Origin: Auanema rhodensis
Lineage: Eukaryota > Nematoda > Chromadorea > Rhabditida > Rhabditidae
Assembly: GCA_964057225.1 (NCBI GenBank)
Contig: OZ059900.1
Span: 3,234,501 to 3,298,500 of the forward strand
Direction: 5' to 3'
Length of the DNA stretch: 64,000 bases
Shown: positions 54,950 through 64,000 of the stretch, one piece after another
Layout: each line of letters opens with the position of its first letter
Position numbering within the stretch: position 1 is the stretch's first letter
The notes under the pieces: model-generated
Told to the model about the DNA's origin: nothing
Databases searched by the model: none
Seen by the model: the letters and a program-made list of their open reading frames with translations, nothing else
Position numbers and translations under genes: made by a program

Positions 54950-57900
54950 GCAAGCTCATAAAAATAGACTGATTTCGTGTATTGTGTGTTTGATTCTCAA
55001 ATCTTAACGAATATGATCAAAATTTACGAGTATTACAGATTTTGTAATAAAAATCGGTGAGTATATGGTGTTAAAGGCATAAAAACGACCATACTTAGTG
55101 TAGTAATGCTATTTGAGCGAAAATCAGTATTTAAACATCACTAGCGTTTAATTGATGACTTTTGTTGTCATAGACAACAAAACTATGCTTTTGATCATAT
55201 ATATGAGCGATTTAGCCAAATTGGACTCAAAACTCGGACATTTCCAAAATTCTTTCTATTTTCGACCTTTTTTGATCAAAATGAATATATATCAGTGCAA
55301 GCTCATAAAAATAGACTGATTTTGTGTATTGTGTGTTTGATTCTCAAATCTTAACGAATATGATCAAAATTTACGAGTATTACAGATTTTGTACCAAAAA
55401 TCGGTGAGTATATGGTGTTAAAGGCATAAAAACGACCATACTTAGTGTAGTAATGCTATTTGAGCGAAAATCAGTATTTAAACATCACTAGCGTTTAATT
55501 GATGACTTTTGTTGTCATAGACAACAAAACTATGCTTCTGATCATATATATGAGCGATTTAGCCAAATTGGACTCAAAACTCGGACATTTCCAAAATTCT
55601 TTCTATTTTCGACCTTTTTTGATCAAAATGAATATATATCAGTGCAAGCTCATAAAAATAGACTGATTTTGTGTATTGTGTGTTTGATTCTCAAATCTTA
55701 ACGAATATGATCAAAATTTACGAGTATTACAGATTTTGTACCAAAAATCGGTGAGTATATGGTGTTAAAGGCATAAAAACGACCATACTTAGTGTAGTAA
55801 TGCTATTTGAGCGAAAATCAGTATTTAAACATCACTAGCGTTTAATTGATGACTTTTGTTGTCATAGACAACAAAACTATGCTTCTGATCATATATATGA
55901 GCGATTTAGCCAAATTAGACTCAAAACTCGGAAATTTCAAAAATTCTTTCTATTTTCGACCTTTTTTGATCAAAATGAATATATATCAGTGCAAGCTCAT
56001 AAAAATAGACTGATTTCGTGTATTGTATGTTTGATTCTCAAATCTTAACGAATATGATCAAAATTTACGAGTATTACAGATTTTGTACCAAAAATCGGTG
56101 AGTATATGGTGTTAAAGGCATAAAAACGACCATACTTAGTGTAGTTATGCTATTTGAGCGAAATTCAGTATTTAAACATCACTAGCGTTTAATTGATGAC
56201 TTTTGTTGTTATAGACAATAAAACTATGCTTTTGATCATATATATGAGCGATTTAGCAAAATTGGACTCAAAACTCGGACATTTCCAAAATTCTTTCTAT
56301 TTTCGACCTTTTTTGATCAAAATGAATATATATCAGTGCAAACTCATAAAAATAGACTGATTTTGTGTATTGTGTGTTTGATTCTCAAATCTTAACGAAT
56401 ATGATCAAAATTTACGAGTATTACAGATTTTGTAATAAAAATCGGTGAGTATATGGTGTTAAAGGCATAAAAACGACCATACTTAGTGTAGTAATGCTAT
56501 TTGAGCGAAAATCAGTATTTAAACATCACTAGCGTTTAATTGATGACTTTTGTTGTCATAGACAACAAAACTATGCTTTTGATCATATATATGAGCGATT
56601 TAGCCAAATTGGACTCAAAACTCGGACATTTCCAAAATTCTTTCTATTTTCGACCTTTTTTGATCAAAATGAATATATATCAGTGCAAGCTCATAAAAAT
56701 AGACTGATTTTGTGTATTGTGTGTTTGATTCTCAAATCTTAACGAATATGATCAAAATTTACGAGTATTACAGATTTTGTACCAAAAATCGGTGAGTATA
56801 TGGTGTTAAAGGCATAAAAACGACCATACTTAGTGTAGTAATGCTATTTGAGCGAAAATCAGTATTTAAACATCACTAGCGTTTAATTGATGACTTTTGT
56901 TGTCATAGACAACAAAACTATGCTTCTGATCATATATATGAGCGATTTAGCCAAATTGGACTCAAAACTCGGACATTTCCAAAATTCTTTCTATTTTCGA
57001 CCTTTTTTGATCAAAATGAATATATATCAGTGCAAGCTCATAAAAATAGACTGATTTCGTGTATTGTATGTTTGATTCTCAAATCTTAACGAATATGATC
57101 AAAATTTACGAGTATTACAGATTTTGTACCAAAAATCGGTGAGTATATGGTGTTAAAGGCATAAAAACGACCATACTTAGTGTAGTTATGCTATTTGAGC
57201 GAAATTCAGTATTTAAACATCACTAGCGTTTAATTGATGACTTTTGTTGTTATAGACAATAAAACTATGCTTTTGATCATATATATGAGCGATTTAGCAA
57301 AATTGGACTCAAAACTCGGACATTTCCAAAATTCTTTCTATTTTCGACCTTTTTTGATCAAAATGAATATATATCAGTGCAAACTCATAAAAATAGACTG
57401 ATTTTGTGTATTGTGTGTTTGATTCTCAAATCTTAACGAATATGATCAAAATTTACGAGTATTACAGATTTTGTAATAAAAATCGGTGAGTATATGGTGT
57501 TAAAGGCATAAAAACGACCATACTTAGTGTAGTAATGCTATTTGAGCGAAAATCAGTATTTAAACATCACTAGCGTTTAATTGATGACTTTTGTTGTCAT
57601 AGACAACAAAACTATGCTTTTGATCATATATATGAGCGATTTAGCCAAATTGGACTCAAAACTCGGACATTTCCAAAATTCTTTCTATTTTCGACCTTTT
57701 TTGATCAAAATGAATATATATCAGTGCAAGCTCATAAAAATAGACTGATTTTGTGTATTGTGTGTTTGATTCTCAAATCTTAACGAATATGATCAAAATT
57801 TACGAGTATTACAGATTTTGTACCAAAAATCGGTGAGTATATGGTGTTAAAGGCATAAAAACGACCATACTTAGTGTAGTAATGCTATTTGAGCGAAAAT

Positions 57901-58860
57901 CAGTATTTAAACATCACTAGCGTTTAATTGATGACTTTTGTTGTCATAGACAACAAAACTATGCTTCTGATCATATATATGAGCGATTTAGCCAAATTGG
58001 ACTCAAAACTCGGACATTTCCAAAATTCTTTCTATTTTCGACCTTTTTTGATCAAAATGAATATATATCAGTGCAAGCTCATAAAAATAGACTGATTTTG
58101 TGTATTGTGTGTTTGATTCTCAAATCTTAACGAATATGATCAAAATTTACGAGTATTACAGATTTTGTACCAAAAATCGGTGAGTATATGGTGTTAAAGG
58201 CATAAAAACGACCATACTTAGTGTAGTAATGCTATTTGAGCGAAAATCAGTATTTAAACATCACTAGCGTTTAATTGATGACTTTTGTTGTCATAGACAA
58301 CAAAACTATGCTTCTGATCATATATATGAGCGATTTAGCCAAATTAGACTCAAAACTCGGAAATTTCAAAAATTCTTTCTATTTTCGACCTTTTTTGATC
58401 AAAATGAATATATATCAGTGCAAGCTCATAAAAATAGACTGATTTCGTGTATTGTATGTTTGATTCTCAAATCTTAACGAATATGATCAAAATTTACGAG
58501 TATTACAGATTTTGTACCAAAAATCGGTGAGTATATGGTGTTAAAGGCATAAAAACGACCATACTTAGTGTAGTTATGCTATTTGAGCGAAATTCAGTAT
58601 TTAAACATCACTAGCGTTTAATTGATGACTTTTGTTGTTATAGACAATAAAACTATGCTTTTGATCATATATATGAGCGATTTAGCAAAATTGGACTCAA
58701 AACTCGGACATTTCCAAAATTCTTTCTATTTTCGACCTTTTTTGATCAAAATGAATATATATCAGTGCAAACTCATAAAAATAGACTGATTTTGTGTATT
58801 GTGTGTTTGATTCTCAAATCTTAACAAATATGATCAAAATTTACAAGTATTACAGATTTT
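54950..58860 (-). repeat. Four-plus-three monomer higher-order pattern
   Basis: The variant tttgtaataaaaatcgg recurs with its g at 55044, 56432 and 57473, and the variants tgtagttatgc (about 56143, 57183, 58572) and tttagcaaaattgg follow the same beat: spacings near 1388 and 1041 bp, that is four and three monomers. The extra unit in the longer blocks is a repeated gcgaaaatcag / gacaacaaaac monomer with cttctgatc. This block is distinct from the 3124-bp repeat to its left. Confidence 0.78.
58406..58420. other. Empty paralogue of the transposon insertion site
   Basis: The sequence gaatatatatcagtg here is the uninterrupted form of the transposon target. Flanks on both sides (left about 58.27-58.41 kb against 60.36-60.495 kb, right about 58.41-58.58 kb against 61.80-61.97 kb) match the DNA around the element, and the left-flank marker tcatagaca is spaced 2083 bp (58291 and 60374). 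Comparing the two shows that exactly 1303 bp plus a duplicated TA were added. Confidence 0.88.
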
Positions 58861-60495
58861 GTACCAAAAATCGGTGAGTATATGGTGTTAAAGGCATAAA
58901 AACGACCATACTTAGTGTAGTAATGCTATTTGAGCGAAATTCAGTATTAAAACATCACTAGCGTTTAATTGATGACTTTTGTTGTTATAGACAATAAAAC
59001 TATGCTTTTGATCATATATATGAGCGATTTAGCCAAATTGGACTCAAAACTCGGTAATTTCAAAAATTCTTTCTATTTTCGACCTTTTTTGATCAAAATG
59101 AATATATATCAGTGCAAGCTCATTAAAATAGACTGATTTTGTGTATTGTGTGTTTGATTCTCAAATCTTAACGAATATGATCAAAATTTACGAGTATTAC
59201 AGATTTTGTACCAAAAATCGGTGAGTATATGGTGTTAAAGGCATAAAAACGACCATACTTAGTGTAGTTATGCTATTTGAGCGAAATTCAGTATTTAAAC
59301 ATCACTAGCGTTTAATTGATGACTTTTGTTGTTATAGACAATAAAACTATGCTTTTGATCATATATATGAGCGATTTAGCCAAATTGGACTCAAAACTCG
59401 GAAATTTCAAAAATTCTTTCTATTTTCAACCTTTTTTGATCAAAATGAATATATATCAGTGCAAGCTCATAAAAATAGACTGATTTTGTGTATTGTGTGT
59501 TTGATTCTCAAATCTTAACGAATTTGATCAAAATTTACGAGTATTACAGATTTTGTACCAAAAATCGGTGAGTATATGGTGTTAAAGGCATAAAAACGAC
59601 CATACTTAGTGTAGTAATGCTATTTGAGCGAAATTTAGTGATTTAAACATCATTATTGTTTAATTAATGACTTTTGTTGTTATAGACAATAAAACTATGC
59701 TTTTGATCATATATATGAGCGATTTAGCCAAATTGGACTCAAAACTCGGAAATTTCCAAAATTCTTTCTATTTTCGACCTTTTTTGATCAAAAGGAATAT
59801 ATATCAGTGCAAGCTCATAAAAATAGACTGATTTTGTGTATTGTGTGTTTGATTCTCAAATCTTAACGAATATGATCAAAATTTACGAGTATTACAGATT
59901 TTGTACCAAAAATCGGTGAGTATATGGTGTTAAAGGCATAAAAACGACCATACTTAGTGTAGTAATGCTATTTGAGCGAAAATCAGTATTTAAACATCAC
60001 TAGCGTTTAATTGATGACTTTTGTTGTCATAGACAACAAAACTATGCTTCTGATCATATATATGAGCGATTTAGCCAAATTGGACTCAAAACTCGGACAT
60101 TTCCAAAATTCTTTCTATTTTCGACCTTTTTTGATCAAAATGAATATATATCAGTGCAAGCTCATAAAAATAGACTGATTTTGTGTATTGTGTGTTTGAT
60201 TCTCAAATCTTAACGAATATGATCAAAATTTACGAGTATTACAGATTTTGTACCAAAAATCGGTGAGTATATGGTGTTAAAGGCATAAAAACGACCATAC
60301 TTAGTGTAGTAATGCTATTTGAGCGAAAATCAGTATTTAAACATCACTAGCGTTTAATTGATGACTTTTGTTGTCATAGACAACAAAACTATGCTTCTGA
60401 TCATATATATGAGCGATTTAGCCAAATTAGACTCAAAACTCGGAAATTTCAAAAATTCTTTCTATTTTCGACCTTTTTTGATCAAAATGAATATA

Positions 60496-60521
60496 CAGGG
60501 TGGCCCATAAGTATTGAGACA
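60496..60521 (+). repeat. Left terminal inverted repeat
   Basis: A 26-bp sequence starting cagggtggcccataagtatt that is the exact reverse complement of 61773-61798. Beyond it the match continues imperfectly for a few bases (aaaattcaaa against cattcaaa, read inward). Terminal repeats are where the transposase N-terminal helix-turn-helix pair binds and where cleavage occurs. Confidence 0.95.
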
Positions 60522-60533
60522 AAATTCAAATAA

Positions 60534-60550
60534 TTTTTTTAAAAAAAAAA
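60534..60550. other. T7A10 tract inside the left end of the transposon
   Basis: Seven T followed by ten A directly inside the left terminal repeat, with more short A runs to 60564. No counterpart of this length is seen at the right end. It may simply be low-complexity sequence in the 5' untranslated end. Confidence 0.6.
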
Positions 60551-60591
60551 CTAGGTCAAAAAAACATGTTCACAAAACTTTTAGGCTCGGG

Positions 60592-60599
60592 TATATAAG
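60592..60599 (+). promoter_or_regulatory. Candidate TATA box of the transposase gene
   Basis: TATATAAG matches the eukaryotic consensus TATAWAAR at every position and lies 51 bp before the start codon, leaving room for transcription to begin about 25-30 bp downstream with a short leader. No clear initiator motif was identified. The satellite also contains tatata runs, but this one is inside the element in less AT-rich sequence. Confidence 0.65.
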
Positions 60600-60650
60600 G
60601 AGACTTTTTGAGCACATTGACAGCTTTTGTGATTATATTTAGAAAAAGTT

Positions 60651-61691
60651 ATGAAGCCTTCAGTACATCGTGCCTCCATCGTTCATCTTTTCGAACAGGG
60701 ACTCAAGCCGATGGAAATTGTTAGAAGTCTCCAAATACCACGAAGCTCTGTTTACAGAGTTTTAAAACAGTTTAGAGATCAAGGTCACATTGAGGTTAAA
60801 TCAAAACCTGGAAGACCCAGAACAGTGAATACTCCGCGTACACGAAAAGCTATCAGATGCAGAATAGCTAGGAACGATAGTGTAAGCCTGAATAAAATTG
60901 CTTCACAGATGGAATTATCTCGATCAACGGTTCAGCGGATCGTAAAAAACGATTTAGGTTTTCATTCTTATCGTATTCTAAGAGGACACAGGCTGACAGA
61001 ACAAATGAAGAAAAATCGACTTGAAAAATGTAATGTTTTACTTCAGAATTTAGAGGGGGCTCGCATCGATGCCGTTTTATGGACAGACGAGAAGATTTTT
61101 ACTGTGGAGCCCAAGCCCAATCGACAGAACAGCCGTCAATTGCTCCACACTGGAGAAAAGTACTCTGCTAAAAGGAGGATAGCAGAAAGAAGCCATTACC
61201 CACAGAGCATAATGGTGTGGGGAGGAATAACATCGACAGGGAAAACACCACTCGTCTTTGTCGAAAAAGGATGCAAGATCAACGCAAAATACTATCAGGA
61301 GAAGATTCTACAAGAAGTGGTTTTACCGTGGACCCAAGAGCAACATTCAGACAGTAGCATCACCCTTCAGCAAGATTGGGCACCAGCCCATGGTGCAAAA
61401 AGCACAATTGAGCTCTGTTCGAGGATTTTACCAGGATTCTGGGGCAAAGATATCTGGCCCAGCAATTCGCCAGATCTGAACCCTATGGATTTTTCAGTAT
61501 GGAGTGTGTTGGAACACAAATTATCAGCTAAGTCCTCCCAAAATTTGGAAACTCTCAAACGTGATTTGAAGAAAGCATGGGACTCTCTAGACGAGGAATA
61601 CCTGCGAGCCACGGTACACTCAGTGCGAACAAGACTCGAAGCCTGTAAGAAAGCAAAAGGAGGACATTTTGAGCAATTTCTTGATAAATAG
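60651..61691 (+). CDS. Transposase, Tc1/mariner superfamily, DD37D (maT-like), intact
   Basis: A 346-residue protein, the usual size for this superfamily, which cuts the element out at its inverted repeats and inserts it at TA in the nucleus. Two N-terminal helix-turn-helix units are visible: residues about 6-45 (EIVRSLQIPRSSVYRVLKQF) and about 62-103 (LNKIASQMELSRSTVQRIV). They are joined by a GRPR AT-hook-like motif at 54-57. The RNase H-like catalytic domain has D146 in WTDEK, MVWGG at 188-192, D242 in QQDWAPAH and D280 in SPDLNPMD. The last two aspartates are separated by 37 residues, giving DD37D, known for maT elements rather than mariner DD34D or Tc1 DD34E. A basic stretch, SAKRRIAER, at 172-180 could be a nuclear signal. 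The start is the first ATG after an in-frame TGA at 60630-60632. No frameshift or internal stop is present. No AATAAA lies between the stop and the right end. Confidence 0.95.
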   Translation: MKPSVHRASIVHLFEQGLKPMEIVRSLQIPRSSVYRVLKQFRDQGHIEVKSKPGRPRTVNTPRTRKAIRCRIARNDSVSLNKIASQMELSRSTVQRIVKNDLGFHSYRILRGHRLTEQMKKNRLEKCNVLLQNLEGARIDAVLWTDEKIFTVEPKPNRQNSRQLLHTGEKYSAKRRIAERSHYPQSIMVWGGITSTGKTPLVFVEKGCKINAKYYQEKILQEVVLPWTQEQHSDSSITLQQDWAPAHGAKSTIELCSRILPGFWGKDIWPSNSPDLNPMDFSVWSVLEHKLSAKSSQNLETLKRDLKKAWDSLDEEYLRATVHSVRTRLEACKKAKGGHFEQFLDK

Positions 61692-61772
61692 TTGAACAAA
61701 TGAACAATGTACATTACTAGTAAATTATTTAGGATTTGGTTATTTTTTGTTTCATTTATGACTTTTTGAATG

Positions 61773-61798
61773 TGTCTCAATACTTATGGGCCACCCTG
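61773..61798 (-). repeat. Right terminal inverted repeat
   Basis: Exact 26-bp reverse complement of the left end, finishing ccaccctg immediately before the TA duplication at 61799-61800. Perfect identity of the two ends argues for little time since insertion, or for selection on a functional end. Confidence 0.95.
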
Positions 61799-62034
61799 TA
61801 TATCAGTGCAAGCTCATAAAAATAGACTGATTTCGTGTATTGTATGTTTGATTCTCAAATCTTAACGAATATGATCAAAATTTACGAGTATTACAGATTT
61901 TGTACCAAAAATCGGTGAGTATATGGTGTTAAAGGCATAAAAACGACCATACTTAGTGTAGTTATGCTATTTGAGCGAAATTTAGTGATTTAAACATCAT
62001 TAGTGTTTAATTAATGACTTTTGTTGTCATAGAC

Positions 62035-62040
62035 AATAAA
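62035..62040 (+). promoter_or_regulatory. AATAAA in flanking satellite, possible poly(A) signal for read-through
   Basis: The first AATAAA after the transposase stop lies in the satellite, within gacaataaaac, about 344 bp downstream. The same hexamer is present on this strand in most reverse-arm units (those with gacaataaaac but not gacaacaaaac). Use as a polyadenylation signal is only a possibility. Confidence 0.3.
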
Positions 62041-64000
62041 ACTATGCTTTTGATCATATATATGAGCGATTTAGCAAAATTGGACTCAAAACTCGGACAT
62101 TTCCAAAATTCTTTCTATTTTCGACCTTTTTTGATCAAAATGAATATATATCAGTGCAAACTCATAAAAATAGACTGATTTTGTGTATTGTGTGTTTGAT
62201 TCTCAAATCTTAACAAATATGATCAAAATTTACAAGTATTACAGATTTTGTACCAAAAATCGGTGAGTATATGGTGTTAAAGGCATAAAAACGACCATAC
62301 TTAGTGTAGTAATGCTATTTGAGCGAAATTCAGTATTAAAACATCACTAGCGTTTAATTGATGACTTTTGTTGTTATAGACAATAAAACTATGCTTTTGA
62401 TCATATATATGAGCGATTTAGCCAAATTGGACTCAAAACTCGGTAATTTCAAAAATTCTTTCTATTTTCGACCTTTTTTGATCAAAATGAATATATATCA
62501 GTGCAAGCTCATTAAAATAGACTGATTTTGTGTATTGTGTGTTTGATTCTCAAATCTTAACGAATATGATCAAAATTTACGAGTATTACAGATTTTGTAC
62601 CAAAAATCGGTGAGTATATGGTGTTAAAGGCATAAAAACGACCATACTTAGTGTAGTAATGCTATTTGAGCGAAATTTAGTGATTTAAACATCATTAGTG
62701 TTTAATTAATGACTTTTGTTGTCATAGACAATAAAACTATGCTTTTGATCATATATATGAGCGATTTAGCCCAATTGGACTCAAAACTCGGAAAATTCAA
62801 AAATTCTTTCTATTTTCGACCTTTTTTGATCAAAATGAATATATATCAGTGCAAACTCATAAAAATAGACTGATTTTGTTTATTGTGTGTTTGATTTTCA
62901 AATCTTAACGAATATGATCAAAATTTACGAGTATTACAGATTTTGTACCAAAAATCGGTGAGTATATGGTGTTAAAGGCATAAAAACGACCATACTTAGT
63001 GTAGTAATGCTATTTGAGCGAAATTCAGTATTAAAACATCACTAGCGTTTAATTGATGACTTTTGTTGTTATAGACAATAAAACTATGCTTTTGATCATA
63101 TATATGAGCGATTCAGCCAAATTGGACTCAAAACTCGGAAATTTCAAAAATTCTTTCTATTTTCGACCTTTTTTGATCAAAATGAATATATATCAGTGCA
63201 AGCTCATAAAAATAGACTGATTTTGTGTATTGTGTGTTTGATTCTCAAATCTTAACGAATATGATCAAAATTTACGAGTATTACAGATTTTGTACCAAAA
63301 ATCGGTGAGTATATGGTGTTAAAGGCATAAAAACGACCATACTTAGTGTAGTAATGCTATTTGAGCGAAATTTAGTAATTTAAACATCATTAGTGTTTAA
63401 TTAATGACTTTTGTTGTCATAGACAATAAAACTATGCTTTTGATCATATATATGAGCGATTTAGCCCAATTGGACTCAAAACTCGGAAAATTCAAAAATT
63501 CTTTCTATTTTCGACCTTTTTTGATCAAAATGAATATATATCAGTGCAAGCTCATAAAAATAGACTGATTTTGTGTATTGTGTGTTTGATTCTCAAATCT
63601 TAACGAATATGATCAAAATTTACGAGTATTACAGATTTTGTACCAAAAATCGGTGAGTATATGGTGTTAAAGGCATAAAAACGACCATACTTAGTGTAGT
63701 AATGCTATTTGAGCGAAATTTAGTGATTTAAACATCATTATTGTTTAATTAATGACTTTTGCTGTTATAGACAATAAAACTATGCTTTTGATCATATATA
63801 TGAGCGATTTAGCCAAATTGGACTCAAAACTCGGACATTTCCAAAATTCTTTCTATTTTCGACCTTTTTTGATCAAAATGAATATATATCAGTGCAAGCT
63901 CATAAAAATAGACTGATTTTGTGTATTGTGTGTTTGATTCTCAAATCTTAACGAATATGATCAAAATTTACGAGTATTACAGATTTTGTACCAAAAATCG

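Larger units (their letters stand above)
60496..61798 (+). mobile_element. Tc1/mariner-superfamily DNA transposon, maT-like (DD37D), complete
   Basis: A 1303-bp element with perfect 26-bp terminal inverted repeats beginning cagggtggcc, flanked on each side by TA (60494-60495 and 61799-61800), the target duplication expected of IS630-Tc1-mariner elements. It holds one open transposase gene on the plus strand, a TATA box upstream and short untranslated ends. It lies within a TATATA stretch of a satellite unit; removing it with one TA restores the normal monomer text gaatatatatcag. Identical terminal repeats and an unbroken gene suggest a recent, possibly still mobile copy. Its base composition is clearly less AT-rich than the satellite. 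Assignment to the maT group rests on the DD37D spacing and is an inference. Confidence 0.95.
44857..64000 (-). repeat. Satellite array, reverse arm
   Basis: The same 347/348-bp satellite on the other strand, running to the window end with one transposon interruption at 60496-61798; about 51 units are estimated. Both type A and type B units are present. Several variants were seen here and not in the forward body: tctcgaatctt, aaaactttgc with ttatcatagac, ctcatgaaaatag and atcggggagt. The forward-arm variant ggtcgaaaaaagaaag was not seen here. The first kilobase is not a mirror copy of the last forward units. Stretches outside the HORs listed below (58.9-60.49 and 61.8-64.0 kb) hold ordinary monomers. 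Confidence 0.98.

Noticed and set aside
61258-61479. 73-codon open frame inside the transposase gene, same strand
   Set aside because: It lies wholly within the transposase in another frame and resembles no domain; a shadow of the real gene.
61367-61780. 137-codon open frame antisense to the transposase 3' half
   Set aside because: It runs opposite to a gene with full catalytic motifs and extends into the terminal repeat; a chance antisense frame.
1-64000. Telomeric repeats, CENP-B box, tRNA or rRNA genes
   Set aside because: No runs of TTAGGC, TTAGG or TTAGGG, no match to the CENP-B box consensus, and no tRNA- or rRNA-like sequence was seen in the satellite or the transposon.

Overview
This 64-kb window is almost entirely one tandem satellite DNA, with a single protein-coding insertion. 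The satellite is AT-rich, with a monomer of 347 or 348 bp repeated roughly 180 times (estimated as array length divided by monomer length). Long arrays of this kind with higher-order structure, together with a Tc1/mariner-superfamily transposon, point to a eukaryote, most likely an invertebrate animal; nematode or arthropod is a weak guess from the transposase type. Such arrays are typical of centromeric, pericentromeric or subtelomeric heterochromatin, but nothing here shows which. No telomere repeat, rRNA, tRNA or host gene was seen.

Layout: (1) 1 to about 44.83 kb is the forward arm, all monomers head to tail in one orientation. Two monomer types occur. Type A is 347 bp; type B is 348 bp and differs by a cluster of diagnostic bases near the start of the unit. 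Monomers are grouped into several local higher-order repeats (HORs) and tandem duplications: an ABABAB zone (3.1-5.2 kb), a trimer (5.6-7.8 kb), a 2714-bp eight-monomer duplication carrying a 66-bp-shortened monomer (8.4-13.8 kb), a dimer (14.9-16.3 kb), spaced copies (20.1-23.6 kb), a pentamer of 1736 bp (24.4-29.9 kb), a 1390-bp-spaced pair (33.8-36.3 kb) and a heptamer of 2435 bp (36.4-41.0 kb). (2) At 44,819-44,856 the array switches orientation through a short junction with a 19-bp tandem duplication. (3) From 44.86 kb to the end the same satellite runs on the other strand, with its own variants and HORs: a nine-monomer repeat of 3124 bp (about 45.45-54.85 kb) and a 4+3 monomer pattern (about 55.0-58.9 kb).

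(4) At 60,496-61,798 an apparently intact 1303-bp Tc1/mariner-superfamily transposon sits in the reverse arm. It has perfect 26-bp terminal inverted repeats, a TA target duplication, a TATA box and one 346-codon transposase whose catalytic triad has DD37D spacing (maT-like). A paralogous empty copy of the insertion site lies 2083 bp upstream, so the insertion is younger than the local satellite duplication.

I found no new gene system. The unusual content is the structure of the array: the orientation switch, the separate homogenisation of the two arms, the A/B monomer box, the nested HORs and the young transposon. HOR boundaries are approximate because they were read by eye from diagnostic substitutions.
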